From Delphinapterus leucas (lineage: Eukaryota > Chordata > Mammalia > Artiodactyla > Monodontidae): a DNA stretch of 64,000 bases. The DNA lies in contig NW_022098031.1 of the NCBI RefSeq assembly GCF_002288925.2, positions 10,879,251 through 10,943,250 of the forward strand, in the 5' to 3' direction. Numbering within the stretch: the stretch's first letter is position 1; each line of letters opens with the position of its first letter. The notes under the pieces are model-generated. The model saw nothing but the letters and a program-made list of their open reading frames with translations, made no database searches and had not been told where the DNA came from. Of the stretch, positions 23,996 through 35,130 are shown in pieces. The translations under genes and the position numbers were made by a program.

Positions 23996-24454
23996 TTTCA
24001 AAGAACATGTACCTCCCAAAGGCAGTGCCAAGAACACAGGGACGACATTTGTCCCTCTCCTCACTCTCTAACGAGGGCAGTGTCTCAGTTCCATCTTCAG
24101 AGTGCAGACTTGCCCAGTTCTCACCCCACTAGGGTGTATAATCATTCTGAGCATCTGCTTCCTCCTCTTAGGGGAGTGAGAGAGCTTTACGTTTGCTCTG
24201 TTTATTCTATTTCAAAACCTTTTAGATGGACCCAGGGCAACCTCTACCCTCATTACCGTCATTTCCCACCCTTCCATCAACACACACACACACCTCATTC
24301 ATGAATAAGTTAAAGTCCACCTGAGGGCAATATCCACTGAGACCACCTTCTACTCACCCTGTCTTTTTCCTGGCTGTCTGATTCCTCTGCTCTTCCCTCT
24401 AGTTCCTACTCTTTACCTCCTTTCCTCCCTTCCTCCCTTTCTTCCTTCCTTCCT
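23996..24454. other. Unassigned stretch with (CA)n and CT-rich low complexity
   Basis: (CA)n at about 24280-24293 and CTTCC-rich sequence at 24415-24460. No gene recognised. Confidence 0.5.
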
Positions 24455-25165
24455 TTATCCAATTATTCAACAAATTTATCAAGCAACTACTACACCAACC
24501 ATAAGTGCTGAGATACATAGAAAATAAGGCAGCAGTAGTTCTTGCCTTCATGGAGTTTGTATTCTAGTGGGGAAGACAGATTAAAAATAACAAGCAAACC
24601 TATACCTTAAAAGTTACACAGTGTTATGGGCATTATAAAGGAAACAGACAAAGGCTGAGACAGAGAATATTGGAAAAGATCTTTAGATAGAATAATACCT
24701 CCCTCCCTTCCCCTTCCTTCCTCCTTAACCCCTAACTGTGCTTTCTTTTCTCCATTTACTGGTTTGTTTACTATCTATTTCCCTCAACTCGAATGTAAGC
24801 TCTAGGAGGGCAGGGGTTTTGCAGTTCACTGCTGAGCCTGCCCCACTGCAGGTTCTCAGTAAGTATTTGCTGGACGACTTAGTATATGTGAAACTGGGGC
24901 CTGAGGATGAGAAAGAGCCACTGGTGAAGGCAGGTGGTGTCAGAGGTCCAGGTGGAGAAAACAGCAGGTGCAGAGGCTCTAAGGCAGGGAAAAGGGACGG
25001 AGAGCAGCCTAGAGTGGCTGAGTCAGGGTGAGCAAGGGGGCCAGCGACACCAAGTGATGACATTTAGCTGGCAGGCAGGGTCCCTAACGTGCCAGGCCTT
25101 GTAGGCTCTGGTCAGGGGGTTTGGATTTCATTCCAAGGGCAATGAGAAGCCACTAAACGCCTGGC
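24455..25165 (-). repeat. LINE-2, reverse, interrupted by a forward L2 piece
   Basis: 24455-24665 (ttcatggagtttgtattcta, ggcattataaaggaaac) and 24885-25165 (caggtgcagaggctctaagg, cttgtaggctctggtc, tttggatttcattccaaggg) are reverse L2. 24725-24880 (aatgtaagctctaggagggc) is L2 in forward orientation. Confidence 0.65.
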
Positions 25166-27894
25166 TTTGCCACGACACTGGGATATGCCTCTCTGCTTTA
25201 GCAGAGTATAACTAAAATATTTGTGTGTGGTGGGGAGGTTTGAGATAGGGGTAATTCACATGGTGAGTTCTCATACAGATTTGTCCTCACCCTATGACCC
25301 ATATTCTCTCTGTTGGGTGTGGAGGACCAGACTCCTTCCAAGCCTATTGTTTTGGGACCCAACAATTATCAGGCAACAAACATAAAACTACACTCCCCTC
25401 TAACATGTGTCCTTATGTTTTGATATCCAACTTCTGGTGGTTGACCCAGAGGGTAAACCTCACTCCTGAAGTGGGGTCCAGAGCTGCCATTTTTAAGATG
25501 ACAGTAGATCTGATACAGATTTGGTGACCTGGGGGAACATCTTTTATATTTTGTGATCTTAACATGAACGTGGAATCATGGCTTTCCCTTGAACTCTGCC
25601 CTTTGGTCTGATGGAGTGGAATTTTGCCCAGCTTGGTTCATTTTTACCAGACCTGTTTGGGCTCTAGTTGAGTCTTGCTGTGAGAAGTCAGGCCCTGTAA
25701 GAGCAGGAGAGGCCCCCCACAAGGGAGAGCTTGCGAGCTGTGCTGATGAAAAGGCCCACTGCGTCCCAGCGCTTGTCATCTGGTGGCCTTCTTTGGGGGG
25801 TACCTTCTGTCTGGCCTCAGACTCCTGCGGCTTTGGTGCTCTCCCTTCAGCAATCCCCACAACTGACCACAGCTTTTGGCTTGTTCCACTGGCAGCTCTT
25901 CCTGTCACTGACTGTTTGCACCGGTTGTTTCAGTCAGTGCAAACAACCTCCTTCTCACCCACCTACTTGCTTGGATACTGTTTGCCTTGCCCTTCCCACT
26001 AGGGAAGGCCCGCCATTCCGAGGCAGCATTTGTCAGCTCCCCTCAGGGAAGCCACGTTGTCAGCTGTCTCTGAAAGACCTATTTCCCTTTGCTCAAACTG
26101 GGGAATCCATGGGATTGACAGAGCTGGAAGGGGTGTGAGTAGCATTAAACAGAAGGTGCCAGTGGACACTGGGCAGCTGGCAGACTCAGGAGACTATAAC
26201 ATAAGGCACATTAGAGATGCCATTTCCCCTCTTCCTGGAGCAGCCATGGAGATGGAGGGGATCCGTTTTCTCTTTTGATTGTGAGCAAAGGGCCCTGTGT
26301 AAATCTGATTACTGTATTTGAATTAAATTTGCAGCACATATTTAATAGAATACCTAGTTGTTACTGGGTTGCACGGCACTTAGGCACACCCTGTAAACAA
26401 TTTACTGCTGTATCATTTCTTTTATTTGGCTAAACCGTGTTTTGTTTTTCTCATCTCACTTTATTTCTCTAGCATCTATAATTGGCATTGATGGTATTCC
26501 ACCATGGTGCTATATTAATTTCACATGAGCACATCACACTTTATAGCCATTATTATCCTGCAGAGAAAATTAGACACAGAGTCCATACACATAATTAACA
26601 AGTGGAAGGGGCCAGTACTGTGCTCCGATCCTGGGGTTCTGACTTCAGCCCACATTCTTTCAACAATACTGTGAGCTGTTGCATAATCACTCTCACCCAG
26701 CACACCTGAAGGTCTTAGGACTTCATCAGCCAGCAGCAAGGGGAGTGGCTTGGGCAGGATAAGGACATACGTTCTTGCCCTTAATTGAAACAGAGCTTTG
26801 GATTCCAGGAGCCGGTGGTGTTAGGGTAGGAGGGTGGGAGGGGTGAAGTAAGGTTTAAAGGAGGTGGGGCTGACAATACAACCCCAGTGCTCTATATTTT
26901 CCCTACTCCCACTCCGTCCCTGCACCTAAAAAATGCAGAATTCCCTGGCCAGAGAATGCCCCCCTCTTACTTGCATATTGCTCAAAGAGATACAACATTT
27001 TATTCCAAAACTAGAGTAAAAAGGCAGAGAGGTGGGAAAAGAATATAAAGCATCAGCCTCTGGATATGTGACTGCAGGAGACTGCAGGGGGATGCCCTAG
27101 GAGGGTGGGGGGCAGGTGGAGCAGTTAATGGGAGGTGTGTCGGCAGGAGATTGAAGAGAAGATGAACTTCCTCACTCACCAATGTTGTGATGTGGTCCTG
27201 AACGTTACAGAAAGATTAATCTCCTTGATAGTCTTTGCTATTTTAGAGTGCCATGCCTATTCCTATGGGAAGAGGAGTTTTCTCCACTTATTTCCTACCA
27301 TGGAACTTCCATTAAGTGGCTTGCCAAGGACAGGGGTCACACTATCTCCGATGGCAATCAGAATTGCTTAGTGGCCAAAGGAATAAGCTGCTTACTTCCG
27401 ACAGATGGAAGAGCAGCAGGAGTTTGTACTCTACTTCGTGGCGGTCATGTGAACACTTTATTTTTCTTGGTCATTGAACCTGTATATGACTGCAAAGAAG
27501 GTGACAAGGAAGTGTGAAAAGATACTAAAGCCAGCTGAGCAATCTGTCCTTTGCAGGCTTGGGAGCCCCGAATAAAAACTACTTCAGAATAGGTCAAATG
27601 GTTAGCTGGCCAGCACACCAGTTGGGTTGCTATGGTAACCAACAAACTGTTTGGCTTTCAAAGGCCCTGCCCCGGAAGAGGATGATGGCTTTTGTTTTGA
27701 TATTTGTGAACTGCACTTCATCTGTTTCTCCACTATTTATTTTCGAAGTTGTTAAGTAATGAATTACTCATTCATTACCTGCAGTCCATCTTTGCTGGGG
27801 TTTGATGCTACCCTGGCCCCCACCTCCCTGTCTGCTGTGGTCAGTGTCTGGTGTGTAGTTCTGACCTCTCTCATAGGCTGGCAGAGGTTTATGG
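25166..27894. other. Unassigned intergenic stretch with candidate regulatory motifs
   Basis: About 2.7 kb almost free of recognisable repeats. No exon found. Contains an X-box motif (27626-27639) and a CTCF-like core with one mismatch (25775-25786, gtcatctggtgg). Open frames at 25589-26138 lack any known domain. Confidence 0.5.
27626..27639 (+). promoter_or_regulatory. Candidate RFX X-box (full match)
   Basis: GTTGCT-AT-GGTAAC matches RYYNYY-N(1-3)-RRNRAC at every position and is close to the strong form GTTGCC-AT-GGCAAC. It lies about 28.8 kb upstream of the MDM1 ATG in a repeat-free block. Function is inference. Confidence 0.4.
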
Positions 27895-28050
27895 GAACCA
27901 CAGACAAGCATGAGGAGACCAGAGCTCTGCTGTGTGACTTTAACCACTGGGGCCATAAAAATATCTACCCTACCCACCTTATGGGGTGTTTTGAAAATAT
28001 ATAAAGCTTTAGATGTAAAGATAATTTGAAAATGTTTAGTGCATTATATT
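27895..28050 (+). repeat. MIR fragment
   Basis: gctctgctgtgtgactttaa then cttatggggtgttttgaaaa and gtaaagataatttg fit MIR. Confidence 0.6.
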
Positions 28051-28454
28051 CACTTAAATGGAGCATAAAAATTTAATGTCTCAATCTTCACACAGAATGC
28101 TTACTATAGATGACTAATATGTTTCCTCTTAAGTGTCAGTCCTAACTGAATGGTAGTGGCTGCCTCTGTGTTGAGAAGGATTTCAAGGCTGCACCTAAGC
28201 TCAGCTGGCAACAGTGCCAATCATTTAGTGATGTCTGCTATGCGTGCAGGAGGATGAAGTGGCATCACAAGTGCTATGTATCAGCTACCTTGATTTAGGA
28301 CATTCCTCCATTGCTCCTTGTGCTGTATTTGGAAGTTGAGCATTCGTTACCGCCCTATAGCTTGTTTGGTGCTAGTCTGCCAGAACTGATTCATGGGAGA
28401 TAAATACTAATATTTCAGGCTGAACTCTGTAATGATTTTGGTTTTTCAAAACAA
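28051..28454. other. Unassigned stretch
   Basis: Nothing recognised on either strand. Confidence 0.5.
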
Positions 28455-28620
28455 CATTTTGATTTCTTGCTGGTAAAAGTGAAATGTGTTTATCATTGGA
28501 AATTTGACAAATAACAGAGTAGCAGACAGAGAAAATAACAGTCCATAATCTCATCATTCCTGGGTAACTTTTAATATTTTGGTTATGGATTTCTTGCCTT
28601 TGATCTGATTTATTATTTTT
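28455..28620. repeat. Old L1-type fragment
   Basis: cattggaaatttgacaaata ... agtccataatctcatcattc resembles a recurrent old L1 block also seen near 22450 and 37040. Confidence 0.45.
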
Positions 28621-28624
28621 AAAT

Positions 28625-29130
28625 GATCATTGGTTGCTGTATGGAGAATGGATTGTAGGTAGGCAGTGTGGATGCAGAGAGACCAACTGGGAGGCTCTTA
28701 CAAAAGTCTAGGGAAGAGATGCTGGTGTCCTGGGCTAAGAGCTGAGTGTGGAGATGGTGAAAGATTACTGGATTGAGCATATATTTTGAACATAGGGGCA
28801 AGGGGACTTGCTGATGGACTGGATGTAAGGAAGGATGGCAGGAAAAGGACGACGTTCAGATTTCTAGTCCCATTTCTGGCGAAATGATGATCCAGTTACA
28901 GAGGTGGAAAACAATGGGAGAGAAGTGTGTGTGTGGTAGTGGAAATCAAGAGTTTAATTCTGGATATGAGAAGTCTGAATGGAAATTTCACACCCCAATG
29001 AAGATTCTGAGTAGGCAGTTGGATATATGGTGAGAGCTCCGGGCAAGAGGACGGGACTGGGCATTTTAACCTAAGGATCATCAGCATAGAGAGGAGGAAA
29101 AAGAGATGACTGGTCTAGGGAAGTTAAATG
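28625..29130 (-). repeat. LINE-2, reverse
   Basis: tgctgtatggagaatggatt, accaactgggaggctcttac, gcttgctgatgg-like and ggatatgagaagtctgaatg blocks fit reverse L2 5' of the 3' UTR. Confidence 0.65.
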
Positions 29131-29339
29131 CAGCTGGAGACGAAGACTGAGCACGGAGACCTAAGGCCCTCCAAAATGTATCTGTTGGAAAGAGGAGGAG
29201 GATGCAGCATAAGAGACCAGCCAGTGACTAGTAAGAAGTCTAGGAGAGGGGGCAGAGGTTGGTACCAAGGATAGAGGGTAGTTCACGAGAATGAAAGTGC
29301 TCCCTCTCTCTTTGCACACATAACACTTACATACATATA

Positions 29340-29645
29340 TTACATGTATGTACACATGCATATTTTTCACCATGTATATTTTTACATAAATATAGGGCTT
29401 TTTTCATTTATCATGAGCATTTCCTCATGCCCTTAAAAAACCTTCTAAAATATTATTTCAAGTATTCCATCCCTACAGATGTAACCTTCAAAGAAACATC
29501 CTTGTATGTTCATCTTGCGTTCCTTTACATTCAATTCCCTGAAGTAGAATTACTGGTGGATATAAACATCTTTAAGGATTTTGATCCATGCTGTCAAAGT
29601 ACCTTTCAAAAAGGTTGTACCAAGGCTGTATACTCCAACCGCAGC
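29340..29645. repeat. Old L1-type fragment
   Basis: ttatcatgagcatttcctca, gtagaattactggtggatat and gctgtcaaagtacctttc fit an ancient L1-linked repeat. Confidence 0.5.
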
Positions 29646-30799
29646 TAACTGAAACCAAGTATTTGGCAACAACTGTTACCATCAGAAAAAAAAAGAAAAA
29701 ATATATAATGCGATGTGATTTTTTTTCCCATTTGCGTGACTTGATTAATGGAGGTTGAGCATGCTTCAGTGTAAGGCTTCTTGTGTGCAGTCTGAGTGGT
29801 GAGCAACTTGATCCCTGTATCCAAACCTTAGGTATGAAAAAAATGAATGTAAACCTCACCCAAGTCAGCCATTCAGGGCAAGAGGGCTGGGGAGGAGGAG
29901 CAAAGGTGGTTCCGGGATAGTTTCTCTGGTGAGGGGTGAGTAGATCTTGGTCAGCAGTACAGGAGATTGTGTGGTTCCCACAGCTCGCAAGGCTTCCTTC
30001 CCTCCCGGCCTGACTTCCTGTGGCCCAGCCTGGGAAAGGGCGTGGTCAATGACAGGCAGAAATGGGTCCATTTCCAACGTAGAGTCAACAGGATTTGCTC
30101 ATAAGCCCGGCAGTGACAGCCCAGATGTGATAGGTGGTGGAGTCCCTGTTGCCCTGTGAACAATTGCCCAAATTGCCCAACTAAACAACAAACAGAGGGA
30201 TGCAGGCAGCCTGCCCCACACAGTGTCCCTTGCTGACTGGGTGGAGCCATTTCAGTTCCAACAGGCCTGGTCTCTGTGTAGAGACATTAAGAATACTCCA
30301 CCCAGCCTGTCTGGGCATCTGTCCAGCTGAAGTGGAAAGACCCTCTGTGTTGTGAAACTACCGTAGGCCTCGGCATCTTTCTGTTGTTCTGCTGCATTGC
30401 AAAGGACAATTGCACCACGCTGTTATGCTCTCGGTGTGGAAATTACAGATACTGAGGTGACAGGAATCCTTGAAGAACGTGTGGGACACAAAGATAGGTT
30501 GAAAATGGCGATTGTGGCAATCCAGTGTGCAATATCTCTCATTTCGTAACCATGCCAATAAGAACAGGAAATCTTAAAAAAAAAATGCAACCCAAAGGAA
30601 AAAATGAAAGATCACAGTCCTTTGCTTCTGGATGGCACCGACACTTGTAATGTTTTCTATAGTAGCCAAGAAAGAATTCCTGAGACAGAACAACCTTGGA
30701 AGTTAGCGCATGCCCCAAACCCAAAGGAAATCATTCTGTGAGAAGTTAAAAATGAAAATGGAAAGCTTTCAATGGAAATAAGACTGGTACCCAGTTTCT
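29646..30799. other. Unassigned stretch with possible short L2 scrap at 30070-30095
   Basis: gtagagtcaacaggatttgc at about 30080 equals the block at 32238 inside an L2, so a short L2 piece is likely there. The rest is not recognised. Confidence 0.4.
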
Positions 30800-31110
30800 T
30801 CGGATGTTTTCCTTTTTAAATTATAAAATAATATATGTCATTGTAAATCAACTCCGGGAGAAGTATATAAAGTAAAGCTGGTCTTTCCTTGCTCCCTCAA
30901 ATGTCACTTCTACTTTCCAATAGTTTGGTGTATTTCTCCAGAGCTTTGTTCATGCCATTACAAACATTTATATAAGAGTATATTATATGGCTTATGTAGA
31001 GTATATTTATCAAACTGCCAGCATATAATTAGTGTTCCATAATATACACCCAAACATATAATTTTGAAAATGAAATTATACTATACAAATTCTGCAACTT
31101 GTTTTAAATT
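30800..31110. repeat. Old L1-type fragment
   Basis: cattgtaaatcaactccggg, catgccattacaaacattta and gtgttccataatatacaccc resemble old L1 3' blocks. Confidence 0.4.
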
Positions 31111-31204
31111 TTAAATGCAATTTCTTTTTGCCTCTTAGCAGGTGGTTTACTTTGATCCATGCTTTATAAAAACAAAACAGAAACTTTTTGAGCCAAAGAC
31201 TACC

Positions 31205-32300
31205 AGATTCATTCATTCAACTATTTGTTGCCTGCCAACTATGTATCAGGCACTGTTCAAGGTGCTGGAAGTACATGAAATGATAAAGAGTGTTGTCCCT
31301 GTGAAACTCACCTTTTAGTGGAGGAAGGTAGACAATGAACAAGTAGAATACATGGTGATGTCAGACGTTGCTAGCAGGGCATGTCAGGCTTTGCAAGGCT
31401 AGGACAGGCCTCAGTGAAAAAGTGACATTTGAGCTGAGATCTGAAGGCGGGTGGGGTAATGCCAGGTGGATGTCTGGAGGAGGGGTATCCCAGGAAGAAG
31501 GAAGAGAAGGAAGGGTATCTGAGAAAGAAGGTGCGTGGCTTGCTCAGACAGTAAAGAGGCAAGAGTGGCTGGGGAATGGTGAGGGCAGGGAGAATAGAGG
31601 AGGTGGTTCGAAAGGATTGTGAGGGCCTTGTAGGCCAGCTGGGCCTTGGGCTTTTACTCTGAGTGGGACAAGATGTCACTCCGGGTTTTGAGCAGAGTAC
31701 TCTCATGATCTGATGTAGGTTAAAATATGATCCCTCCGGGCTTCCCTGGTGGCGCAGTGGTTAAGAATCCGCCTGCCAATGCAGGGAACACAGGTTCGTG
31801 CCCTGGTCCGGGAAGATCCCACATGCCGTGGAGCAACTAAGCCCATGCGCCACAACTACTGAGCCTGCGCTCTAGAGCCCGCAAGCCACAACTACTGAAG
31901 CCCGCACGCCTAGAGCCCGTGCTCCGCAACAAGAGAAGCCACCGCAATGAGAAGCCCGCGCACCACACTGAAGAGTAGCCCCCGCTGGCTGCAACTAGAG
32001 AAAGCCCACGCGCAGCAAAAAAGACACGATGTGGCCAAAACTAAATAAATAAAACAAATAAATTTTAAAAAAAAGATCCCTCCAGCTGCTGTTGAGAGTA
32101 GACTCTAGGGAGCAAGGGCAGAAGCAGGGAGACCAGTGAGGAAGCTACTGCAACAATTAAGGGGAGTGAAGATGAGCTTTGGGTCAAGGTGTTGGCAGTG
32201 GAGATGGTGGCATTGTTGGATTCTGGGTCCATTTCCAAGGTAGAGTCAACAGGATTTGCTGATGGATCAGATGTAGGATGTGAGACAGAGCAAAATCGAA
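31205..32300 (-). repeat. LINE-2, reverse, split by a CHR-2 SINE
   Basis: 31205-31737 (caactatttgttgcctgcca, gacatttgagctgagatctg, gccttgtaggccagctgg, tgagcagagtactctc) continues after the SINE at 32084-32300 (gctgctgttgagagtagact, tttgctgatggatcagatgt). The L2 reads through once the SINE and its duplication are removed. Confidence 0.82.
31738..32074 (+). mobile_element. CHR-2 SINE, long form
   Basis: Complete: head gggcttccctggtggcgcag, 'gccacaactactgaagcccg' body, tail (aaataaat)n. The perfect 9-base duplication gatccctcc lies at 31729-31737 and 32075-32083. Confidence 0.94.
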
Positions 32301-33059
32301 GATGACCTATCAGGGCGAAGCAACACATGAAGTATTCCTAATGAGAGATTTACTAGTCAGTACAAGAAATAAAAAACAAGAGAGTATGGATGACAAGGGA
32401 GACCAGGACATGGAGACCTGGAGGAGCATTACAGATCCTTTCTCCTTCACCTTTTGCCTCCACAATATCATGTGCTGTGCCATGTATGTGTCTTGTCCAT
32501 ACTAGCATTTCTCAACCCTTACCCTAAGACCCCCCAAAGGCAGAAAAGAGTAACCAATCATTCCCAGCTGTCTGAGCCAGAGCCCAAAACTTGTGATGCC
32601 TCCCACTACAAGTAAGGCATTGCATTATTGTCTTATATTTTCAAAAGAATGTCAGTGTTGGATTCTACTCCAAAATATCTGTGTTTCTTTCAATATATTC
32701 ATTACTTATAATCAAGTTAAATTGCTAGTCTTGTATAATGGGTCCCTGACATACACCAAGAACCCCTAAGGAGATATAAGGTTTTAAGATGCCATTCCCA
32801 GTATATACCCAGGGGAACCTCCTTCTAAGAAGTGCTCACTTATTCATTAATTGACCGGTCCCAGAAGCACCTACACGCTCTTGGGACCATGCTGTATACC
32901 TGTGCTGAGAAGAGCAGGTAACAGGTATGGGCACACCACCCAGTATTCTTCTCACCAGCTTGGGCTTTTTCATCTCTACACCACAGTACAGGCCCTTCCT
33001 TACAAATAGAAATATACCTTTCTTCCTTTCTTTTACCTGACAACATTTTACCCATCTTT
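32301..33059. other. Unassigned stretch
   Basis: 32501-32540 (agcatttctcaacccttacc) could be a hAT tip, but no matching second end was found. Nothing else recognised. Confidence 0.4.
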
Positions 33060-33194
33060 GGCTTTTTAACCTTTTAGAGCCTTACTCAAATTTCACATCC
33101 TATTCATGATGCCTTATGTTACCATCAAAGTGATAACCCATTCCAGTGAATTCTTAGAGTGCTTATTTTCTATGCAGAGGTATTATACACACTG

Positions 33195-33415
33195 AGAACA
33201 GCAAAGTTTTGGAGTCAGAAGAGCAGAGCTTTGAAATCAGATTTACTGAAATTTTAATGCACGTGCTGCCATTACCTATCCGTGATTTTAGGCAACTTTC
33301 TTCATCTCTCAGTCTGTAAAATGGAGTTAAAAGCAGGGCAGGATGATTAAGTGAAAAGCATATGTGAAGCCCTAGCGCAATGTATAGGCATTTGGTAAAT
33401 GTTAGCTCCCTTTCC
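33195..33415 (+). repeat. MIR element
   Basis: gagtcagaagagcagagctt, atctctcagtctgtaaaatg and ggcatttggtaaatgttagc are in MIR order. Confidence 0.72.
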
Positions 33416-33429
33416 CCCTTCACCTCTTA

Positions 33430-33625
33430 ATTTGTCACTTTTAATATTCTACCTTCTACGATTCTACCTTTTGAATTGTTACATGTTCTGTCTCTTGAAC
33501 TAGATAATAAACCCTTATAGGTTAGAAACTACATCTATTTCTTGACATTCCCAAAAGCATCCATCATGGTGCCTTGAACGTGGGAGATGATTAATAAATT
33601 TTTGCTGATAGATTGATTGATGGTT
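33430..33625 (+). repeat. LINE-2 3' end
   Basis: aacccttataggttagaaac, ccatcatggtgccttgaacg and gattaataaatttttgctga fit the L2 3' end. A short L2 scrap also lies at 33075-33165. Confidence 0.65.
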
Positions 33626-34119
33626 TCTTGGCAAGGTTAAAGCTGAAGGACATACTGCTCTCTGGAGTCAAGCACATAGCAATGAGCTTCAAAGAAGAAA
33701 ATGAGCCTCAGCGTTCGTGGGGGAAGGTCATTGCCTAGCGCCTCTGGGAGACACGCTGCTGATGGATGAGGAGGATGCTGGACCGGCTCTGCTGTGCGGG
33801 TTGCAGATCCTGCTGGCCACTACGGAATGGTTACCCAGCCACACAGGGAGATCCTGATCACCCCACCACGACCAAATTCTTTTGGCAAAGCATTTCAACA
33901 GGCTGTCACAGTGGTACATGGATTGACTGATTGCACAGCTGTTATTGTGTGCTTACAAGGGAAATTAGGAGTAATTAATGGGCTGGGGATCAATAGCAGT
34001 ACTATATCGCAGGGAACGATTTAATTTTCTTTCTGCGTTAAGAGGGAAGTGCAAAGATCTCACATAGTTAGAAGAGATGGATCAGAGTCATAGATAGGAG
34101 CTGCTAAATTTCTTGGCTT
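33626..34119. other. Unassigned stretch
   Basis: No repeat or gene recognised. A 76-codon open frame (33794-34024) has no known domain. Confidence 0.45.
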
Positions 34120-34443
34120 ATATAAAAGTTTAAATTTTTAGTTTCTATTTACTTTTTGAAAAGGTAATGAATGCAAGCACATGGGAAGTCAATACAAAAT
34201 GGTATAAAATGATTGCTCCCTAGAAGCAACCATTGGTAGTGTCTTGGGTGTTCTTCTATAAATGATGCCGTGTGTGTGTGTGCATGCGCACACGCGTGTC
34301 CCTTAGATAGAAGGATTTTCAAGAATCCAAGAACTTCCTGCAGGTCTGCTATGTCTTTTTGGTTCATCCCTATATCTCTGGTGACTAGAACAGGGGCCAG
34401 CCTGTACAGTCCAAAATTCATCGTCAATAATTATCTGTTGATG

Positions 34444-34521
34444 GACTGACTAGATCTATTTTAATCTATGACTGATTAGATCTATTTTAATTAGTGACTG
34501 ACTAGATCTATTTTAGTTTTT
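34444..34521 (+). repeat. Three-copy tandem repeat, 26-base period
   Basis: Copies begin at 34444, 34470 and 34496. Each starts gactga(c/t)tagatctatttta and the last few bases vary. Three BglII-type AGATCT sites are a result. Confidence 0.85.
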
Positions 34522-34914
34522 AAGTGATTTGCATTAGCTTGGTACATCTTGTGAATTAACAAAAGACATACAATTTGACATGTCTAGAGAATAGAGCATT
34601 TTAATTAATTCTAATGTATTGGTACAATAATTTAAAACCACTGATGCAGAAACTGCCTGTTTGAATATTCTCCACTGACTGGAGGAGTTCCTTGGAAAAT
34701 ATATACCACCTGAGTTTAAATAAGGATTGGCTAATAAGCAAAAAAGAACATTAAAAAATATGTCAGAACACATGCAAATTAGTGTGCTTATTGCAAGTTG
34801 TTACTTTGGGAGACTGTATACTTTAATTGCCTCTGAGTTTATAAACCACATGTTACTATGGCTGCTGCTACATCTATTATTGCTATTGATACTACTACCA
34901 ATATTACTATTTAT

Positions 34915-35130
34915 TTAGTAAATAGTATGTACCAGCACCATGGAAGTATTTTACGCACACTATCTCATCACATAGCAACATTATCAGGTAGAAATTATTA
35001 TCACCTGCATTTTATAGATGAGGAAACTGAGGCACAGAATGATTTCACAACTTGCTTATATTCACAAAGCTAATAAAATAGTGGAATGGGGATTGGGGTG
35101 CAGCTTGATATCAGAGCACATACCTCTGAT
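34915..35130 (-). repeat. MIR, reverse
   Basis: ttttatagatgaggaaactg, aggcacagaatgatttcaca, and ggaatggggattggggtg are reverse MIR blocks. Confidence 0.78.

Noticed and set aside
25589..26138. Overlapping frames of 110-137 codons on both strands
   Set aside because: No known motif or promoter, and the frames compete with one another.
34444..34521. CRISPR-like direct repeats
   Set aside because: Contiguous 26-base tandem copies with no spacers, in a mammalian genome.
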